Assembly: GCA_002435595.1 (NCBI GenBank)
Contig: DJBL01000023.1
Coordinates: forward strand, 104,552 to 168,551
DNA: 64,000 bases
Direction: 5' to 3'
Origin: Stenotrophomonas maltophilia
GTDB taxonomy: Bacteria; Pseudomonadota; Gammaproteobacteria; Xanthomonadales; Xanthomonadaceae
Positions 50,307-58,670 of the stretch are shown here, in pieces. The notes beneath the pieces were generated by a model. It did not search any database and was not told where the DNA came from. It saw only the letters and a program-made list of their open reading frames with translations. Each line of letters begins with the position of its first letter. Within the stretch, counting starts at the first letter, position 1. The translations under genes were made by a program, and so were the position numbers.

Positions 50307-51053
50307 ATGCCGACACCGCCTTCCCCCTGGCAGGATGCCCCGCTGTTCCATCTGTTCTGGCACAACGGCGAGCTCAACCCCGCGCGCGCCGAGGTGATGC
50401 GCACGCGCATCGCCGAAGACGCGGCACGCCCCTGGTCGCCGCCGCGGCCGCTGCATGCGGCCGCCGGCATCACCTTGCCGGACCCGGTACAGCCCGATGA
50501 CGCGCTGGCGCAGCGCCGCAGCGGCCGCCGTTTCGGTGACGCACGCTGGGGAGCGGCGGAGCTCGGGCACGTGCTGGCCCCGCTGCGGGCACGCCCCGGT
50601 GCCAGCGACACGCGGCGCCTGCCCTCCGGTGGGGCCAAATACCCGATCCAGGCCTACGCCGCGCTGTACGGCGCCGACGAGGCGATCGCCGCAGACCCGG
50701 GCATCCACTGGTACGACCCGGTGCAGCATGCGCTGGTGCCGGTAGCGCCCTGCCCGGCGTGGCCGGCACTGTCCAGGCTGCTCGGGGTGGACTGGCCGGA
50801 GCGGCCGGCGGCGGTGCTGTTGCTGATCGCCGAGCCGGCCGGAACGCTGGCCAAGTACGGCGAGCGCGGCGGCCGCTTCGTACTGCTCGAGGCCGGGGTC
50901 TGGCTGGGGGCGCTGGGCCAGCAGGTGGCGGCGCTGAATGCCGCCGGTTGTGCGATCGGCTCCTTCGAGGATGCCGCCGTGCTGGCCCTGCTCGGGCTCG
51001 ATCCGTTGCGGCACCTGGCCGTGTTGGCCTATGCCTGCGGTCCGGCGCCCTGA
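50307..51053 (+). CDS. SagB/ThcOx-type FMN dehydrogenase of the TOMM cluster
   Basis: 248 residues, GAGGAC 4 bases before the ATG and 14 bases after ycaO. Nitroreductase-fold FMN contacts: LAQRRSGRRFGD (70-76 region) and RLPSGGAKYPIQAYAALY (106-113), then KYGERGGRFVLLEAGVWLG (183-201) and GSFEDAAVLALLGLD. SagB enzymes oxidise azolines to aromatic azoles. Its presence means that the product should contain thiazoles or oxazoles, not only azolines. Last gene of the cluster; no transporter or protease follows. Confidence 0.9.
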   Translation: MPTPPSPWQDAPLFHLFWHNGELNPARAEVMRTRIAEDAARPWSPPRPLHAAAGITLPDPVQPDDALAQRRSGRRFGDARWGAAELGHVLAPLRARPGASDTRRLPSGGAKYPIQAYAALYGADEAIAADPGIHWYDPVQHALVPVAPCPAWPALSRLLGVDWPERPAAVLLLIAEPAGTLAKYGERGGRFVLLEAGVWLGALGQQVAALNAAGCAIGSFEDAAVLALLGLDPLRHLAVLAYACGPAP

Positions 51054-51078
51054 CCCGGGGCCGGCATCCCAGCGTTGG

Positions 51079-51342
51079 TCAGCGCACCTGGCCGAGGCTG
51101 GCGCACGACACGATCCATGCGGCCGCGTAGACGGCCACCAGTGCGCCGCCGGCGTATTTGGCCTTGCGGTAGTGGATGCACGCAGCAGTGATGAAGCACA
51201 GCAGGGCCGATGCCGCGCCCAGCAGGTAGGCCATCACGGTTGCGCCCACCGAGGGACCCGCGCTGGCCCGCATCCCCAGCCCGACCACCAGCGGGATCAA
51301 CAACAGCGCCAGCCAGGCGCAGGCCATGCAGAACGTCTTCAT
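51079..51342 (-). CDS. Small membrane protein of unknown function
   Basis: 87 residues from the ATG at 51342, with AGGAGG 11 bases upstream. Three hydrophobic segments (CMACAWLALLLIPLVVGL, VMAYLLGAASALLCFITAA and GGALVAVYAAAWIVSCASL). No family is recognised. It converges on the TOMM cluster, ending 25 bases after sagB. An immunity role for such a small membrane protein beside a bacteriocin cluster is conceivable, but the opposite orientation gives no support, and general membrane proteins of this size are common. Confidence 0.65.
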   Translation of the reverse strand: MKTFCMACAWLALLLIPLVVGLGMRASAGPSVGATVMAYLLGAASALLCFITAACIHYRKAKYAGGALVAVYAAAWIVSCASLGQVR

Positions 51343-51543
51343 CCCTGATCGTGCCTCCTGAACGCTGCAGACCCGCCGGCCGCACCGGGCAGCCAACTGC
51401 CCAGCATCCGCGGCCTCTGGGGGCGGGGGAACCAAGGGTCAAGCATATACTCATGACCGGAGCGCATCAGGCCCTTCCGGATCGGCCTGAACACGGTGCC
51501 CCGGCGAACGGCCGGCACGGCCGCGGCGCTCTACAATGCGCCC

Positions 51544-52536
51544 ATGCAGATTGGCCCCTACAACATCCAGCCCAACGTGGTGCTGGCGCCGATGGCCGGC
51601 GTCACCGACAAGCCCTTCCGCCTGCTGTGCAAACGGCTGGGCGCGGGATTGGCCGCCTCGGAGATGACCATCTCCGACCCGCGCTTCTGGAACACCCGCA
51701 AATCCCTCCATCGCATGGACCATGCCGGCGAGCCGGATCCGATCAGCGTGCAGATCGCCGGCACCGAACCGCAGCAGCTGGCCGAGGCGGCACGCTACAA
51801 CGTCGACCACGGCGCGCAGATCATCGACATCAACATGGGCTGCCCGGCCAAGAAGGTGTGCAACGCCTGGGCCGGTTCGGCGCTGATGCGCGATGAAGAC
51901 CTGGTGGCGCGCATCCTTGGCGCCGTGGTCGCCGCGGTGGACGTGCCGGTCACCCTGAAGATCCGCACCGGCTGGGATTGCGACCACCGCAACGGCCCGC
52001 GCATCGCGCACATCGCCGAAGACAGCGGCATCGCCGCGCTGGCGGTGCATGGGCGCACCCGCGACCAGCATTACACCGGCCAGGCCGAATACCAGACCAT
52101 CGCCGCGATCAAGGCGGCGCTGCGCATCCCGGTGATCGCCAACGGCGACATCGACTCGCCGCAGAAGGCCGCCCACGTGCTGGCTGTCACCGGCGTGGAC
52201 GCGGTGATGATCGGCCGCGCCGCGCAGGGCCGGCCGTGGATTTTCCGCGAGGTGGCGCACTACCTGGCCACCGGCGAGCTGCTGGCCCCGCCCTCGCTGG
52301 AGGAAGTGCGCGACCTGCTGCTGGGCCACCTGCACGCACTGCACGATTTCTACGGCGAACCGCAGGGCGTGCGCATCGCGCGCAAGCACCTGGGCTGGTA
52401 CGCCAAGGACCGTGCCGAGAACGCGGCGTTCCGCGCGGTGGTCAACCGCGCCGACGACGCCGCCAGCCAGATCGCGCTGACCACCGACTATTTCAACGCG
52501 CTCGCCGCCGGCGTGCCGCTGTCCACTGCTGCCTGA
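51544..52536 (+). CDS. dusB: tRNA-dihydrouridine synthase B
   Basis: 330 residues from the ATG at 51544 (MQIGPYNIQ); it aligns end to end with E. coli DusB (321). FMN barrel with VVLAPMAGVTDKPFRLLC, IIDINMGCPAKKV (catalytic Cys in GCP), VTLKIRTGWD, VHGRTRDQHYTG, IPVIANGDIDSP and MIGRAAQGRPWIF. It reduces uridine 17 of the tRNA D-loop using NADPH. In enterobacteria dusB is followed by fis; here a methyltransferase follows after 10 bases, so the two may be co-transcribed. Confidence 0.94.
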   Translation: MQIGPYNIQPNVVLAPMAGVTDKPFRLLCKRLGAGLAASEMTISDPRFWNTRKSLHRMDHAGEPDPISVQIAGTEPQQLAEAARYNVDHGAQIIDINMGCPAKKVCNAWAGSALMRDEDLVARILGAVVAAVDVPVTLKIRTGWDCDHRNGPRIAHIAEDSGIAALAVHGRTRDQHYTGQAEYQTIAAIKAALRIPVIANGDIDSPQKAAHVLAVTGVDAVMIGRAAQGRPWIFREVAHYLATGELLAPPSLEEVRDLLLGHLHALHDFYGEPQGVRIARKHLGWYAKDRAENAAFRAVVNRADDAASQIALTTDYFNALAAGVPLSTAA

Positions 52537-52546
52537 GCCCGCTGCC

Positions 52547-53374
52547 ATGACCCCGCCGATCGCCGCCCCGACCTACCTGCACGGTTTCTCCAGCACCGAG
52601 CAGCACCGCCTGGTCACCCAGGCCCGCCTGTTCGAATCGAGCATCTTCAGCGGCATCGATTACAGCGGCGCCCAGCGTCTGCTGGAGGTGGGCAGCGGCG
52701 TGGGAGCGCAGACCGAGATCCTGCTGCGCCGCTTCCCCGAGCTGCACGTCACCGGCGTGGACCTGAGCCAGGCACAGCTGGACACCGCCGGCGGCAACCT
52801 GGAAAAGACCCCGTGGTGCAGTCAGCGCTACACCCTGCTGCAGGCCGATGCGGGCAACCTGCCCTTCGGCCCGCGCGAGTTCGATTCGGCCTTCCTGTGC
52901 TGGGTGCTCGAACACGTGCCTTCGCCGGCGCGGGTGCTGAGCGAGGTGCGCCGGGTGCTGGCCCCGGGCTCGCCGGTCTACATCACCGAGGTGATGAACG
53001 CCTCGTTCCTGCTCGATCCGTACTCGCCGCACATCTGGCGTTACTGGATGGCCTTCAATGATTTCCAGTACGACCACGGGGGCGACCCGTTCGTCGGCGC
53101 CAAGCTGGGCAACCTGCTGCTGGCCGGCGGCTTCCGCGACGTGCACACCGAGATCAAGACCATCCACCTGGACAACCGCGAGCCGGCGCGGCGCAAGACC
53201 ATGATCGCCTTCTGGGAGCAGCTGCTGCTGTCGGCGGCCGATCCGCTGCTGGAGGCCGGCCTGGTCGACCAGGAGACGGTGGACGGCATGCGCCGCGAGT
53301 TCAGCCTGGTGCAGAACGACCCGAACGCGGTGTTCTTCTTCTCCTTCGTGCAGGCGCGCGCGACGGTGTATTGA
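52547..53374 (+). CDS. Class I SAM-dependent methyltransferase
   Basis: 275 residues. Motif I RLLEVGSGVGAQTEILLRRF, post-I acidic VTGVDLSQAQL, motif II FDSAFLCWVLEHVPSPARVL and motif III LAPGSPVYITEVM form the SAM pocket. Aromatic residues in PHIWRYWMAFNDFQYDHGG may line a small-molecule site. The substrate is unknown; ubiquinone/menaquinone-type or natural-product methyltransferases share this fold. It begins 10 bases after dusB. It is 1.5 kb from the TOMM cluster on the same strand, but dusB in between makes a tailoring role unlikely. Confidence 0.87.
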   Translation: MTPPIAAPTYLHGFSSTEQHRLVTQARLFESSIFSGIDYSGAQRLLEVGSGVGAQTEILLRRFPELHVTGVDLSQAQLDTAGGNLEKTPWCSQRYTLLQADAGNLPFGPREFDSAFLCWVLEHVPSPARVLSEVRRVLAPGSPVYITEVMNASFLLDPYSPHIWRYWMAFNDFQYDHGGDPFVGAKLGNLLLAGGFRDVHTEIKTIHLDNREPARRKTMIAFWEQLLLSAADPLLEAGLVDQETVDGMRREFSLVQNDPNAVFFFSFVQARATVY

Positions 53375-53388
53375 GCGGGCAGGACGAC

Positions 53389-53829
53389 CTACCCGACGAG
53401 CCAGGCCACCAGGCTGGCCACGACCACGCCTGCCAGCAACAGCCAGATGCCCAGCCCGCCCCGGTCCCCCGGCGCGACGGTGCTGCCGCTGGCGACGGTG
53501 CGGACGCCCTCGCGCGGACGCGCGGTCGGCGTGCTGCCCACTTCCAGGGTGCCGGTGCCCGGCCGCTGGCTGCGCTCGCTGATCTTGCTCTGCATGCGCC
53601 GCGCCCGCTCCGGATCGACCTTGGCGAGCTCCTCCAGCAGCACCTGCTGTTGTCGACTCCGGTCCGGCTGCGCCCGGGCCTTGTGCAGGATGTCGCGCAA
53701 CGGCACGGCCGGCGGCTCGGCCGGGGCCGCGGGGCTGAGCTGCACCAGCAGCGCGCGGTACTCCGGCGGCACGTCGGCCAACCGGGTGTAGCGCGTGCCG
53801 TTGATCTCCATGTTGAAGCGTTCGGTCAT
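53389..53829 (-). CDS. Tail-anchored protein of unknown function
   Basis: 146 residues from the ATG at 53829. Residues 1-110 are soluble and charged (ILHKARAQPDRSRQQQVLLE and VDPERARRMQSKISER suggest helices), and a single C-terminal membrane helix (GLGIWLLLAGVVVASLVAWL) anchors it. No family is recognised. Its ATG overlaps the stop of the upstream metal-dependent hydrolase as ATGA (53826-53829), so the two are coupled. Confidence 0.72.
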   Translation of the reverse strand: MTERFNMEINGTRYTRLADVPPEYRALLVQLSPAAPAEPPAVPLRDILHKARAQPDRSRQQQVLLEELAKVDPERARRMQSKISERSQRPGTGTLEVGSTPTARPREGVRTVASGSTVAPGDRGGLGIWLLLAGVVVASLVAWLVG

Positions 53830-54902
53830 GGGGTCTCCGTCCAACCTGCCTTCGGTGCGATCGCCCCGTTCGTCGCCGGCGCGTGCCAGATACGCTGCCA
53901 CATGCCCGCGAAGCGGCGCTTGAGCATCGCCCTGCCCTGCTCCCCTTCATACGCCGGGCGCAGCTGCTGCGGCGTGATCGCCACCCAGCGCTCGCCGTCG
54001 GCACGGGCCACGGCGAAGGTGAAGGTGTAGTCCGGCTCCAGGCCCATGCGCAGGTCGCTGAGCTGCAGCTGCCCGTCAACCACCCGCGCCCGCATGAAAC
54101 CACGGTTGAACCAGTTCAGCCGCTGCACGGCGGGCAGGTCGGCGGCCTGGCGCAAGGCCTGTACGTTGGAGGGATGGCCCTCAAAGGTCATCGGGCCACG
54201 GTCGGCAACCAGCGAGCGCTCGCCGATCACGTAGCCGCCGGGCGTCATCGCCACCACCTGCCAGAGCAGCGTGTTGAACGGCATCGCCACCGAGAACCGC
54301 GGCGCATCGGCCAGCCCCATCGCCGCCAGCGCGCGGTCCGCCTGGCGCTCCACGGTGTGCTTGGCCAGCAACGACCAGCCCAGGTAGCCGCAACTGAGCA
54401 CCAGCCCGGCCACCAGCGCCTTCTGCGCCAGCGGCCGCGCGCGGGCGAACCAGGCCACCGCGCACGCGATCAGCAGCCACACGGTATACAGCGGGTCGAT
54501 GATGAAGACGCTGGCCCACATCGTCGGCGGCGGGTTGAACGGCCACCACAGCTGGGTGCCGTACACGGTGAAGGCATCCAGCAACGGGTGGGTCACCAGC
54601 GCCAGCAGGATCGCCCAGAACCAGCGCGTGGGGGCCTGCGCCACCCGGCCCTGGCCGAACCGCTTGAACAACCACCAGATCAGCGTGGCCACCCACGGCA
54701 ACACCAGCAGCGAATGGCTGTAGCTGCGGTGCTCGGTCATCAGCGCCACCGGGTCGGCAGCGGTGATGCCCAGCAGCAGGGCGTCCAGGTCCGGCAGGGT
54801 CCCCAGCGCGGCACCGGCCAGCAGGGCGGCGCGGCGGTGGCCGGCAGGGGCGATGGCGGCGGCGACGGCGCCGCCCAGTACGATCTGGGTAAAGGAGTCC
54901 AT
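53826..54902 (-). CDS. YdjM/YfhO-type inner-membrane metal-dependent hydrolase
   Basis: 358 residues. Membrane helices in the first 190 residues, with TEHRSYSHSLLVLPWVA and ALVTHPLLDAFTVYGTQLWW giving the His/Asp metal-type motif of the LexA-regulated YdjM family. The C-terminal 160 residues are soluble and probably periplasmic (LNWFNRGFMRARVVDG). The enzymatic substrate is not known; the family is called metal-dependent hydrolase on motif grounds only. It is followed by a coupled tail-anchored protein gene. The LpxH-like gene lies 42 bases upstream on the same strand, so all three could be one operon. Confidence 0.85.
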   Translation of the reverse strand: MDSFTQIVLGGAVAAAIAPAGHRRAALLAGAALGTLPDLDALLLGITAADPVALMTEHRSYSHSLLVLPWVATLIWWLFKRFGQGRVAQAPTRWFWAILLALVTHPLLDAFTVYGTQLWWPFNPPPTMWASVFIIDPLYTVWLLIACAVAWFARARPLAQKALVAGLVLSCGYLGWSLLAKHTVERQADRALAAMGLADAPRFSVAMPFNTLLWQVVAMTPGGYVIGERSLVADRGPMTFEGHPSNVQALRQAADLPAVQRLNWFNRGFMRARVVDGQLQLSDLRMGLEPDYTFTFAVARADGERWVAITPQQLRPAYEGEQGRAMLKRRFAGMWQRIWHAPATNGAIAPKAGWTETP

Positions 54903-54944
54903 CGCCCGATGCTAGCAGCCGCGCGTGCGTACGCGGCAGCGTGC

Positions 54945-55748
54945 TCAGGCTGCGCGCGCCAGGGCCGTGGCGGCCGGCAGCATCGCCAACGTCTGGCCGT
55001 GGTGGTCCAGCAGCCGCAGGCTGCCATCGAGGTCCTCGGCCAGCGCGGTGAGGCTCTCCACCCAGTCGCCGTCGTTGGCATACACCCGCCCGTCGCGGTG
55101 GAACAGCGCGGCACGGTGGATATGCCCGCAGACAATGCCATCCAGGCCGCGCCGGCGCACATCGTCCAGCCCGGCCTGGACGAAGCGCTCGATGTAGCGC
55201 TCGGCGGCGGCGCTGCGCTTTTTCAGGAACTCCGACAACGACCAGTAACGCCATCCCAGCCGCCGCCGGACCACGTTGAGCAGGTGGTTGCCGGTCAGGA
55301 TGCGGTAGTACAGCCAGTCGCCAAAACGCTCCTGCAGGCCGCCAAAGTGGGTGATGCCGTCGTAGTCGTCGCCATGGGCGACCAGCAGCCTGCGTCCATC
55401 GGCGGTCACGTGGATCGCCCGCCGGCGCACCTGCATGGCGGGCAGCATCAGACCGCACACCTGGCGCAGCGAGGCATCGTGGTTGCCGGGGATATAGATG
55501 ATCCGCGTGCCGGCCGCGCGCAGCGCGTGCAGAGCCTGGATCACCTCGCTGTGGGCCGGGCGCCAGTTGGCGCGGCGGTGGGCCATCCACCACAGGTCGA
55601 TGATGTCGCCCACCAGGTACAGGCGCTCGCAGCGCAACCCGGCCAGGAACCGGGCCAGTTCGGCGGCGTGGCAGTGCCGCGAGCCCAGGTGCACATCGGA
55701 AAGGAATACGGCGCGCCGATGCGGCGGCAGGCGGGTCGTCGTGTTCAT
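54945..55748 (-). CDS. Metallophosphoesterase, LpxH-like
   Basis: 267 residues. Calcineurin-type metal motifs in order: VFLSDVHLGSRHC (DxH), YLVGDIIDLWW (GDxxD), IIYIPGNHDASL (GNHD), LLVAHGDDYDGI and GIVCGHIHRAALF (GHxH). The LpxH/LpxH2 class hydrolyses UDP-2,3-diacylglucosamine in lipid A synthesis. This sequence is longer than LpxH (about 240), and the NDGDWVESLTAL segment fits the UDP-2,3-diacylglucosamine diphosphatase-like paralogue group, so it may act on another substrate. First gene of a probable leftward operon. Confidence 0.85.
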   Translation of the reverse strand: MNTTTRLPPHRRAVFLSDVHLGSRHCHAAELARFLAGLRCERLYLVGDIIDLWWMAHRRANWRPAHSEVIQALHALRAAGTRIIYIPGNHDASLRQVCGLMLPAMQVRRRAIHVTADGRRLLVAHGDDYDGITHFGGLQERFGDWLYYRILTGNHLLNVVRRRLGWRYWSLSEFLKKRSAAAERYIERFVQAGLDDVRRRGLDGIVCGHIHRAALFHRDGRVYANDGDWVESLTALAEDLDGSLRLLDHHGQTLAMLPAATALARAA

Positions 55749-56064
55749 GCCGGTCGTGCCGCGTCAGGCGGTTCAAGCTGCTGCATGGCGTGCTCCCCAG
55801 GCCCGGCGGCCGGATGCGCCGCAGCCTGCACCGGTTGGATGGCAGGCCGATGGCAGCCGGGCGACAGGCCGATGACCGCCGCCGCTGTCACGCCAGTGGA
55901 ACACTGGGCCGCGACGCTGGACCCCAATGCCGTCCCAGCGGGGCCTGCGACGGGCACGCCGGCTTAACCACGGGCAACTCCCGCTGGCGCACAATGCAAC
56001 CGGGCGACATGCCGTGTATCATTCGCGCCCATCTTTCCATCCGAATCAAAGGATATTAAGCCTG
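55749..56064. other. Intergenic region before metK
   Basis: 316 bases between divergent genes. I searched for SAM or SAH riboswitch features in front of metK and saw none. Near metK there is a TATCAT hexamer (56016-56021) that could be a -10, and AAAGGATA (56048-56055) as its Shine-Dalgarno. The remainder is GC-rich with no small ORF worth naming. Confidence 0.5.
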
Positions 56065-57276
56065 ATGTCCAGCTACCTCTTCACCTCCGAATCGGTCTCC
56101 GAAGGCCATCCGGACAAGGTTGCCGACCAGATCTCCGATGCGGTGCTGGACGCGATCCTGACCCAGGACCAGCGCGCCCGCGTCGCCTGCGAGACCATGG
56201 TCAAGACCGGCGTCGCCATCGTGGCCGGTGAGATCACCACCAGCGCCTGGATCGACCTGGAAGCGTTGACCCGCAAGGTCATCGTGGACATCGGCTATGA
56301 CAGCTCCGACGTCGGCTTCGACGGCGCCACCTGCGGCGTGCTGAACCTGATCGGCAAGCAGTCCCCGCACATCGCCCAGGGCGTTGACCGCAAGAAGCCC
56401 GAAGAAATGGGCGCTGGCGACCAGGGCCTGATGTTCGGCTATGCCACCAACGAGACCGACAGCTACATGCCGGCCGCGATCCACCTGTCGCACCGTCTGG
56501 TCGAGCAGCAGGCCAAGATCCGCAAGAAGAAGAACTCGCCGCTGTCCTGGCTGCGCCCGGATGCCAAGAGCCAGGTCACCCTGCGCTATGAAAACGGCGT
56601 GGTCTCGGCCATCGACGCGGTGGTGCTGTCCACCCAGCACGCCCCGGGCATCAAGCAGAAGGACCTCATCGAGGCCGTCCGCGAAGAGATCATCAAGCCG
56701 GTGCTGCCGGCCAAGTGGCTGCACAAGGGCACCAAGTTCCACATCAACCCGACCGGCAAGTTCGAGATCGGCGGCCCGGTGGGCGACTGCGGCCTGACCG
56801 GCCGCAAGATCATCGTGGACACCTACGGCGGCTGGGCCCGTCACGGTGGTGGCGCGTTCTCGGGCAAGGATCCGTCCAAGGTCGACCGTTCGGCCGCTTA
56901 CGCTGCCCGTTACGTCGCCAAGAACGTCGTGGCTGCCGGCCTGGCCGACCGTTGCGAAGTGCAGGTCTCCTACGCCATCGGCGTGGCCGAGCCGACCTCG
57001 ATCTCGGTCACCACCTTCGGCACCGGCAAGATCAGCGATGACAAGATCGAGAAGCTGATCCGCAAGCATTTCGACCTGCGCCCGTACGGCATCATCAAGA
57101 TGCTGGACCTGATCCACCCGATGTACCAGCAGACCGCCGCCTACGGTCACTTCGGCCGCAAGCCGAAGGACTTCAGCTACCTCAACGGCGAAGGCGAGAC
57201 CGTCAACGCCACGGCCTTCTCCTGGGAGAAGACCGATCGTGCCGCCGCCCTGCGCGCGGATGCGAAGTTGAAGTAA
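56065..57276 (+). CDS. metK: S-adenosylmethionine synthetase
   Basis: 403 residues from the ATG at 56065, preceded by AAAGGATA; an upstream extension is not conserved. Signatures: FTSESVSEGHPDKVADQISD (ATP/metal), GAGDQGLMFGYATNE (the GAGDQG hexapeptide), and GGWARHGGGAFSGKDPSKVD (P-loop-like GGGAFSGKD). It makes SAM from methionine and ATP and is essential. Codon use is biased to high-expression codons. A terminator follows directly. Confidence 0.97.
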   Translation: MSSYLFTSESVSEGHPDKVADQISDAVLDAILTQDQRARVACETMVKTGVAIVAGEITTSAWIDLEALTRKVIVDIGYDSSDVGFDGATCGVLNLIGKQSPHIAQGVDRKKPEEMGAGDQGLMFGYATNETDSYMPAAIHLSHRLVEQQAKIRKKKNSPLSWLRPDAKSQVTLRYENGVVSAIDAVVLSTQHAPGIKQKDLIEAVREEIIKPVLPAKWLHKGTKFHINPTGKFEIGGPVGDCGLTGRKIIVDTYGGWARHGGGAFSGKDPSKVDRSAAYAARYVAKNVVAAGLADRCEVQVSYAIGVAEPTSISVTTFGTGKISDDKIEKLIRKHFDLRPYGIIKMLDLIHPMYQQTAAYGHFGRKPKDFSYLNGEGETVNATAFSWEKTDRAAALRADAKLK

Positions 57277-57281
57277 GAAAC

Positions 57282-57308
57282 ATGGGCCGCGAAAGCGGCC
57301 CATTTTCT
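57282..57308 (+). terminator. Intrinsic terminator of metK
   Basis: ATGGGCCGC-GAAA-GCGGCCCAT followed by TTTCTT: a 9-base stem closed by a GAAA tetraloop, 5 bases after the stop. Confidence 0.92.
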
Positions 57309-57313
57309 TACCG

Positions 57314-57335
57314 GTAGCGCCGACCGCAGGTCGGC
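57314..57335 (+). repeat. GTAG REP element, tandem copy 1
   Basis: GTAGC, then GCCGACC-GCA-GGTCGGC (7-base stem). It is one of two direct copies after the metK terminator. Confidence 0.7.
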
Positions 57336-57347
57336 TGTTTCCTACCG

Positions 57348-57368
57348 GTAGCGCCGACCGTTGGTCGC
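57348..57368 (+). repeat. GTAG REP element, tandem copy 2
   Basis: GTAGCGCCGACC-GTT-GGTCG: the same head and stem as copy 1, spaced 34 bases head to head; the right arm is degenerate at its end. Confidence 0.68.
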
Positions 57369-57482
57369 CTTGCCGCGCGCAACGCGGCGATGATCGACGG
57401 GTCGCCCATGCGGCCCGTCGTCGCTCAAGCGGCAGGACCAGGGCGCATGGCGATGCGTTCCTCCTCGCGGCACAGAGCGCCC

Positions 57483-57501
57483 AGCCGACCAACGGTCGGC
57501 T
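57483..57501 (-). repeat. REP-like palindrome before the thioesterase
   Basis: AGCCGACC-AAC-GGTCGGCT, a perfect 8-base stem with the same core as the two GTAG copies but in inverted sense (minus-strand loop GTT). Confidence 0.6.
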
Positions 57502-57535
57502 CTCCCTGCTGCCCGACTGGGGATACACTCGGCCC

Positions 57536-58054
57536 ATGCCCGAATTCAAATCCAACCAGCTGTCCATGACCGTGCTGATGTCACCGGACATGGCCAATTT
57601 CTCCGGCAAGGTCCACGGCGGTGCCGTGCTGCGCCTGCTCGACCAGGTCGCCTATGCCTGCGCCAGCCGCTATGCCGGCAGCTACGTGGTCACCCTTTCG
57701 GTGGACCAGGTGATGTTCCGCCAGCCGATCGCGGTCGGTGAGCTGGTCACCTTCCTGGCCTCGGTGAACTACACCGGCACCTCGTCGATGGAAATCGGGG
57801 TCAAGGTGGTGGCCGAGGACATCCTCAAGCGCAGCGTGCGCCACGCCAACAGCTGCTTCTTCACGATGGTGGCTGTCGATGACGACGGCAAGCCGACCCC
57901 GGTACCGCCGCTGGTGCTGGAGACCGCCGACGAACGCCGCCGGCATGCCGCCGCGTTGATCCGCCGCCAGCTGCGCGAGGAGATGGAACAGCGCCACCTG
58001 GAACTGCTGGCGTCCAATCCCCCCGCGCCGGGCGATCTGGTCGAACAGGTCTGA
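57536..58054 (+). CDS. Acyl-CoA thioesterase, hot-dog fold (YciA/BACH-like)
   Basis: 172 residues. Hot-dog helix KVHGGAVLRLLDQVAYACAS with the catalytic-site Asp, then the strands VTLSVDQVMFRQPIAVGELV and EIGVKVVAEDIL. The family hydrolyses fatty acyl-CoA to free acid and CoA; cytoplasmic, hexameric in relatives. The C-terminal 30 residues (RQLREEMEQRHLELL) form an extra helix. Single gene between REP repeats. Confidence 0.92.
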   Translation: MPEFKSNQLSMTVLMSPDMANFSGKVHGGAVLRLLDQVAYACASRYAGSYVVTLSVDQVMFRQPIAVGELVTFLASVNYTGTSSMEIGVKVVAEDILKRSVRHANSCFFTMVAVDDDGKPTPVPPLVLETADERRRHAAALIRRQLREEMEQRHLELLASNPPAPGDLVEQV

Positions 58055-58061
58055 CCCGCGC

Positions 58062-58080
58062 TGCCGGCCCGTGGCCGGCA
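58062..58080 (+). repeat. REP-like hairpin after the thioesterase
   Basis: TGCCGGCC-CGT-GGCCGGCA, a perfect 8-base stem 8 bases past the stop and lacking the GTAG head; it may serve as a transcript end. Confidence 0.5.
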
Positions 58081-58107
58081 CGCCCGCGCGCAGCCCGCCA
58101 CCTGCCG

Positions 58108-58566
58108 CTACCCGGCGGTCTCCAGATAGGGGGACAGGTAGCGGTCCACGGTCAACGAGGCCGCGATACGTGCCAAGGGCACGACCGGATCCACCTTCGA
58201 GACGACGTACAGGTAGTAGTCGTAGCCGAAGTGAAACTCGACATCGGGCGCAACCAGCTTGCACCACAGGCGCTCGCGCAACACCTGGCGCGCGATGTGC
58301 TCGACCGCGTCCAGATCCAGCACCTGCCCTTCGTGGACTTCGGCGGCGTCGGCAGGCTCCAGCCCGTTGACGCGCAACGCGGTGACGCCCAAGCCGGTGC
58401 ACAGCTGTCCGATCGCATCGAGATAGGCCTGCTCGACCAGCAGGTAGTCGGCCTCGGTGACCTTCGTCCCCACGTCGCTGACGCTGGTCCATTCCGATGG
58501 CGGCGAGGTCAGGTAGCCCCGCCGATCCCGCTGCGTGTACTTGGTGATTCGATAGGAGTGGATCAT
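58108..58566 (-). CDS. Conserved protein of unknown function
   Basis: 152 residues from the ATG at 58566. No signal or membrane helix. The N-terminus SYRITKYTQRDRRGYLTSPP followed by SEWTSVSDVG and a mid-protein VEQAYLDAIGQLCTG resembles a widespread small hypothetical family with an ITKY...EWTS.SD opening, for which I know no function. No good Shine-Dalgarno is visible. It lies alone, downstream of ppc and converging with the thioesterase gene. Base composition is slightly lower in GC than its neighbours. Confidence 0.72.
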   Translation of the reverse strand: MIHSYRITKYTQRDRRGYLTSPPSEWTSVSDVGTKVTEADYLLVEQAYLDAIGQLCTGLGVTALRVNGLEPADAAEVHEGQVLDLDAVEHIARQVLRERLWCKLVAPDVEFHFGYDYYLYVVSKVDPVVPLARIAASLTVDRYLSPYLETAG

Positions 58567-58645
58567 GGGCAGGAGATCGGAGGCGCACTGCGCCGTGCAT
58601 TGGGGTGGGCAGTGTGCCGCCGATTGCTGCCCATGGCTGGACGCA

Positions 58646-58662
58646 GCCGGCCAGCGGCCGGC
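58646..58662 (-). repeat. REP-like hairpin after ppc
   Basis: GCCGGCC-AGC-GGCCGGC, a perfect 7-base stem 9 bases beyond the ppc stop; it may terminate or stabilise the ppc transcript. Confidence 0.5.
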
Positions 58663-58670
58663 ATGGCCGG

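Noticed and set aside
52547..53374. Methyltransferase as a tailoring enzyme of the TOMM cluster
   Set aside because: It is separated from the cluster by a convergent gene and dusB and starts 10 bases after dusB, so it belongs to the dusB transcript.
55749..56064. Possible SAM riboswitch before metK
   Set aside because: I looked for SAM-I/II/IV-like paired elements and SAH-type pseudoknot features and found no convincing helices; only an ordinary Shine-Dalgarno and a weak -10 are visible.
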